64,000 bases of DNA, taken from Nocardia uniformis NBRC 13702. GTDB lineage: Bacteria > Actinomycetota > Actinomycetes > Mycobacteriales > Mycobacteriaceae. The stretch spans positions 18,002 through 82,001 of the forward strand of contig NZ_BDCE01000041.1 of NCBI RefSeq assembly GCF_001613345.1, read 5' to 3'. The position numbers and the translations under genes were made by a program. The notes under the pieces were generated by a model. That model was not told the DNA's origin and made no database searches. It was given only the letters and a program-made list of their open reading frames with translations. This document shows positions 60,208 through 64,000 of the stretch, in pieces (position 1 is the first letter of the stretch; each line of letters starts with the position of its first letter).

Positions 60208-61777
60208 CTATTTCAGCTGCTGGTGAGGTGGCGTGTTTCCGTTCGGCAGCGCGAGGGCGTCGAAGTGGTGCTGCGCCCAGATGCGACGTGAGCGCTCATG
60301 CGGGTAGGGCCGGTCGGTCGTCACGGTGTCGTAGATGCGGGTGGTCCGATTATGTGAGTTGTAGGGTTCCCAGCCGGGGGCGCCGCTGGCGGCGAAACTT
60401 GCCCAGTCGGTACGCATCTGGTCACCGACGTTGGTGAGTTCGTTCGCTGCGTTGGGATGGGCGTGCGGGTGCGCGGCGACCTCGCTGCGGCTGAGGGTGC
60501 CGAAGACGAGCAGGAAGTCCAGACAGTGCGAAGCGCCCTGCTGGGAGTTGAAGCTCCAGTCCAGTTCGTAGAACCAGATCCGTCCGCCGCCTGCGTACGC
60601 GGCGTCGGCCAGGTGCAGGCTCGGCATACGGAACAGCCAGTCACTGTTGAGTATTTCGAACCGTTGGGTGAGTGTCGCCTCGGGGTAGGCGATGCGGTAG
60701 TTCCGTTCGCCGTCGGGTGGCGCGAGATGCTCGAACGCGACGCCGATCTGCGGTGTGGTCGGTTCGCTGCCGGGTCGTGTTGTGTAGAGCCGGAATTCGT
60801 CACGGGTGTGTCCGACGAGCAGGTCGATATTGCGTGCGGCCCCATCTGCGAGCCCACGCCACGGCGTACACGGCTAAAATATCGCCGTCGACCACTGGCG
60901 AGAACGGGGTGGGCGTGAGGGCCACCGGACCCCAGATCTCGACGAACTCCGCCATCCTCGCGATCACCGCGGTTGTCGCATCGGTCAGAGCCCGCGGCGT
61001 CACGCGGGTCAGGTCATCAACGGTGGCCCGGACCCCGAGATGTTCGGCGATCATCCGCGCTATCGCCGCGGCTAACGGTGGGTAGAAGTAGGTGCCGGGC
61101 ATACTCTGAATGATCGCCCGCCGAAACAGCCCGGCCGCCGAAGGCATGACCAGCAGCGCGGCGATACACGCGCCGCCCGCAGACTGGCCGAAGACGGTGA
61201 CGTTGGCCGGGTCCCCACCGAAGGCCGCGATGTTGTCCTGGACCCAGCGCAGCGCCGCGATCTGATCGAGGATGCCACGGTTATCCGGAGCGCCGTCGAT
61301 GCGGGCGAAGCCGTCGGCGCCGACGCGGTAGTTGATGCTGACCACGACCACACCGGTCCCCGCGAGCAGCGAAGCGTCGTAGTGCGGGTTGCGGGTGTGG
61401 TTTTCCAGGTAGGTGCCGCCTTGGATCCACACCATCACCGGCAAGCCCGCAGCACCGGGGTCCGGTGTCCAGACGTTGAGGGTGAGGCAGTCTTCGGAGC
61501 CGTCGTCGGTGCTGCCCGTCACCGACGACATCACCGCACTGGTATGACCAGGCTGCGGAACAGAGGGACCGAACTCCATCGCGTCGCGGACACCGTCCCA
61601 CCCGCGCACGGGGACCGGCGCGCCGAAGCGCCGCGGTCCGACCGGAGGTTCGGCATACGGGATCCCCCGAAAGACCGCGACCGCGCCGCCCCAACTGCCC
61701 CGAACCACTCCGGCGGCAATGCGGACCTCGATGTGGTCGTCGCGTGAAACACCATGACCCTCAAACGCACTCACCAT
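60208..61777 (-). pseudogene. Carboxylesterase/lipase (type B) split by a frameshift
   Basis: The first part (ATG 61777, with GAGG upstream) encodes the fold with FRGIPYAEPPVG, EDCLTLNVWTPD, the oxyanion region WIQGGTYLEN and nucleophile GQSAGGACIA. At about 60865 one extra base shifts the frame: reading on as is gives a stop at 60800, while dropping one base restores VYPWRGLADGA, NIDLLVGHTRDEF and the C-terminal half to 60208, which includes the His in QQGASHCLD. The Ser and His of the triad are thus in different frames. It is either inactive or a sequencing error. Gene callers may report 60800..61891 and 60208..60627. Confidence 0.85.
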
Positions 61778-61894
61778 CAGAACATCCTCGGTGGCAGTCT
61801 TCGGAATCGCGGCACCGGCATCACCGCCGAGAAGGACCGATAGGACGTCAGACCAATCACGAACGTCGCCCCCTCTCCCTATCATTGACATCCG

Positions 61895-62836
61895 TTGCGA
61901 ATCGCCCGAACTCCACCGTCATCGTCGATGTGCAGAACACGCCGAGGTAGGTCAGGGGGCCTGGGTAACGAGTTCTTGTGCGGTGGTGACGATCTCGCCG
62001 AGGTTGTGACATCGGCGGTCTTCGGACTGCGGCTGACCACTGGTCAGGACATCGTGGTGAAGGTGCGGGAGGACGGCGGTCGAGCCGCGTCGTGTGTCGG
62101 CGCGCAGATTCAGTTGGCGCGGCGGGGGTTTCCGTGTCCTCGACCGCTCACCCCGGCCATTCGTGTCGGCGCGCTGGCCGTACACGCGGAGGAGTTCCGG
62201 CCCGGCGGAGACATTCTGGGCAGCGATTCCCCGGACGTGGCCGCGCGCTATGCGACTGTATTCGCCTGGCTGATGGCCGAATTGGCTGACATCACCGTTG
62301 CGCCGCCGGTGCCGAATCCGCGCTGGGTGCGGTGGGAACACACTGATTCCGGACTGTGGCCAGCGGTCCAGGAGCTGGACGACAGGGACCAGAGCGCCGT
62401 ACCCGAATATGTCACCGCCACCGCCGACCGGGCTCGTCAGCGGCTGCTGGCCGCCGACGAGCCGTGCGTGCTGGGCCACGCAGACTTCGAAGCACAGAAC
62501 CTGCGCTGGCACAGCACCGACGTGTGGGCCGTGCACGACTGGGACAGCCTGGCCTGGCAGCCGGAGGCGGCGCTGGTGGGTGCGGCGTGCGGGGCTTTCG
62601 CCAGCGCCTCACCACCCACTCTCGCTCCGATCGAGAGCTCCGCCGCGTTCCTGGCGGCTTATCAGGATCTGCGTGGGCGGCGCTTCACCTCGGCGGAGCG
62701 GGAGGTCGCGTGGGCGGCGAGTCTGTGGCCGGCGGCGCATAATGCCCGCTGGGAAGCTGTGCACAGCGAATCGCGGGCGTTGTGCGCGGTTGTGGGCGCG
62801 CAGTCGACTGAACGCCTCCGCCGAGCAGGCGCGTAG
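61895..62836 (+). CDS. Aminoglycoside phosphotransferase-like kinase
   Basis: Up to 313 residues. Kinase-fold motifs: VVKVRE (Lys), HADFEAQNLRW (catalytic Asp and Asn) and VHDWDSLAW (metal Asp). The N-terminal 35 residues before VVTSAVFGLRLTTG look unlike relatives, so a later start (GTG 62006) or an N-terminal truncation is possible. Substrates of this family range from aminoglycosides to small metabolites. It is divergent from the broken esterase. Confidence 0.75.
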   Translation: MRIARTPPSSSMCRTRRGRSGGLGNEFLCGGDDLAEVVTSAVFGLRLTTGQDIVVKVREDGGRAASCVGAQIQLARRGFPCPRPLTPAIRVGALAVHAEEFRPGGDILGSDSPDVAARYATVFAWLMAELADITVAPPVPNPRWVRWEHTDSGLWPAVQELDDRDQSAVPEYVTATADRARQRLLAADEPCVLGHADFEAQNLRWHSTDVWAVHDWDSLAWQPEAALVGAACGAFASASPPTLAPIESSAAFLAAYQDLRGRRFTSAEREVAWAASLWPAAHNARWEAVHSESRALCAVVGAQSTERLRRAGA

Positions 62837-62837
62837 G

Positions 62838-63290
62838 ACTGCGGCGAGCGAATGGTCTTTGGCCGTCCGCGCACCCAAACCAGTGGTCTCGCAGTTGGAA
62901 CATATCCTCACCCTGGTCGTGCTGCTGCTACTGGGCGCGGCACTCACCACAGGTCTACTGGCCGCACTGTCCTGGCAGGGAGCCGCGCTCGGCGTACTCC
63001 TCGTCTTCGGCTTCCGGCCCGCCGCCGCGTGGCTGTCACTGCAGCGATGCCACGGGATGGACGGCAAGGAGCGCGCCGTGACGGCCTTCTTCGGCATCCG
63101 CGGTATCGGCTCGATCTACTACGTCGCCTACGGCATGACCCACACGGACCTGCACGCGGAAGCCGACGCCATATGGGCGGTAGCCGCCTTCACGATCGTG
63201 CTGTCCATCATCGTGCACGGCGCCAGCGCCGGCTGGGTGATGACGCACTTGGAGAACGCACGCGACGGTAGGCAACCGGCAGCGCCGTAG
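62838..63290 (+). pseudogene. C-terminal remnant of a cation/proton antiporter (CPA1/NhaP-like)
   Basis: A plus-strand frame of about 140 residues beginning near SQLEHILTLVVLLLLGAALTTGLL and ending HGASAGWVMTHLENARDG. The block ERAVTAFFGIRGIGSIYYVAYGMTHTDLHAEA is diagnostic of the last helices of CPA1 antiporters. About the first two thirds of the protein are missing; no good start codon precedes it. It follows the kinase gene directly. Confidence 0.75.
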
Positions 63291-63318
63291 CGCGTGACGC
63301 GCTGCTTCGGCTGTCGGT

Positions 63319-64000
63319 TCAGCCCGCGGGGTCCGCCGCGTGGCGGGTCCAGCCGGCGTCGAGGGCGGCGGTATGCAATGCGTCGAGGCCGAACGCGTCG
63401 ACCGGGCCCAGAGCGCCGGTGTCGAGCAGGCCACCGCCCAACGCTGTACGTGCTGCCCAGGCCAGCATTGCCGCGGTGAAATCATAGGGATCGCCGCCGC
63501 CGAGAGTGACTCTCGCCGAAGTGTTTCCGGCGTCATCGCGAGCTTCGGCGACTACCCAGGACCGGGTGCGGCCCCGAGCCCCGGATCCGGGTCCACCGGT
63601 GGAGCCCTTCATGGTTCGGGCCAGCGCTCCGTCGAATCCACTCTTCAGTGGAGGCACCTTCGCAACGGCTGCGGTCAGCAGCGATCCGGCGCGCAGCCCG
63701 TGTGCCGCAAGGAGAGGCAGTCCCAGGAAGACATTGACCTCACGCAGGTGCGGGAACGAGTGGGTCAGTGCGAAATGCTCCGAACCCGGGATCGACACAC
63801 CTGTACGGGTGGTTCCGGCAATATCGAAAGGGCGCAGATGTGCGCCGAAACGCTCGGTGACGACCCGACCGTCGCGGAGCGCGAAGCCGGGTTCGAACAG
63901 CATCGCGGCCATCGAAGCGCGGGTGCCTCCGCTGGTGCCGGGATTGTCGACGAAGTAGCCGACGTCGACACGGACAGCGGCGGGTGCCTCGCGCAATGCC
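63319..64000 (-). CDS. Saccharopine-dehydrogenase-like oxidoreductase, 5' end outside window
   Basis: The C-terminal 227 residues of a protein whose frame is open through the window end. SLLTAAVAKVPPLKSGF, RSWVVAEARDDAGNTSARVTLGGGDPYDFTAAMLAWAARTAL fits the C-terminal part of saccharopine-dehydrogenase-like/trans-acting enoyl reductase proteins of actinomycetes. The Rossmann domain would lie outside the window. It converges on the antiporter remnant. Confidence 0.75.
   Translation of the reverse strand, partial: ALREAPAAVRVDVGYFVDNPGTSGGTRASMAAMLFEPGFALRDGRVVTERFGAHLRPFDIAGTTRTGVSIPGSEHFALTHSFPHLREVNVFLGLPLLAAHGLRAGSLLTAAVAKVPPLKSGFDGALARTMKGSTGGPGSGARGRTRSWVVAEARDDAGNTSARVTLGGGDPYDFTAAMLAWAARTALGGGLLDTGALGPVDAFGLDALHTAALDAGWTRHAADPAG

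Noticed and set aside
1..64000. tRNA, rRNA, CRISPR arrays, prophage
   Set aside because: No cloverleaf-like or rRNA sequence, no regularly spaced repeats and no phage structural genes were seen.

Overview
The window reads as a chromosomal segment of a high-GC, mycolic-acid-containing actinomycete, most likely Nocardia or a close relative. The reasons are an antigen-85-type mycolyltransferase homologue, a complete Mce/YrbE import operon, a conservon (cvn) operon with two P450 genes, tandem DUF397 genes, and dense coding with ATGA/GTGA overlaps. This is inferred from gene content; no database was searched. No rRNA, tRNA or CRISPR array was seen.

Layout. 0-11.3 kb: an M3 oligopeptidase (cut by the window edge), a methyltransferase, a four-gene overlapping membrane/cupredoxin operon whose last gene carries an internal deletion, a VOC protein with a WYL regulator, an ABC-F ATPase, an Rv2258c-like methyltransferase and a DUF3291-like protein. 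11.4-14.2 kb: a TAP-like peptidase/hydrolase and an Ag85-family esterase, both exported. 14.5-19.7 kb: a conservon (sensor-kinase-like ATPase, roadblock, DUF742, GTPase, a CYP157-like P450 without the ExxR arginine, and a CYP154-like P450) closed by a strong terminator. 19.8-22.8 kb: a divergent ArsR/monooxygenase pair with two matching operators, a VOC protein and a leaderless subtilase. 22.8-27.5 kb: an accessory patch with tandem DUF397 genes, inverted IS30-type transposase remnants around an oxidoreductase, a chimeric MafI-like/LysR-like gene, a DUF6881-like gene and gene fragments. 27.6-30.6 kb: a second TAP-like hydrolase, a MerR regulator and a DHFR-like protein.

30.8-56.8 kb is the main attraction: two large divergent units share one AT-rich promoter region near 43.7 kb. 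The minus-strand unit (14 genes) encodes an SDR, an E1 alpha/beta 2-oxoacid dehydrogenase, an acyl-CoA ligase (interrupted by an in-frame TGA), two acyl-CoA dehydrogenases (one without its N-terminal domain), a 2Fe-2S ferredoxin, a DUF35 protein with an Ltp2-like thiolase/aldolase, a 3Fe-4S ferredoxin, a free-standing lipoyl domain, a carotenoid oxygenase, an MDR reductase and an aldehyde dehydrogenase. The plus-strand unit encodes a P450, YrbEA-YrbEB, MceA-F, a Mce-associated protein, a Cys-rich protein and a second carotenoid oxygenase. Together they look like an import-and-degradation system for a hydrophobic polyene, isoprenoid or stilbenoid substrate, built like actinobacterial sterol side-chain catabolism but centred on carotenoid-cleavage-type dioxygenases. 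The substrate is an inference.

56.9-64 kb: a small secreted Cys protein, an FAD monooxygenase, a VOC protein, an isochorismatase-like hydrolase, a frameshifted carboxylesterase, a phosphotransferase, the C-terminal remnant of a cation/proton antiporter, and a saccharopine-dehydrogenase-like gene running off the end. Several broken genes in this window (an in-frame stop, single-base frameshifts, deletions) should be checked against reads before they are read as biology.
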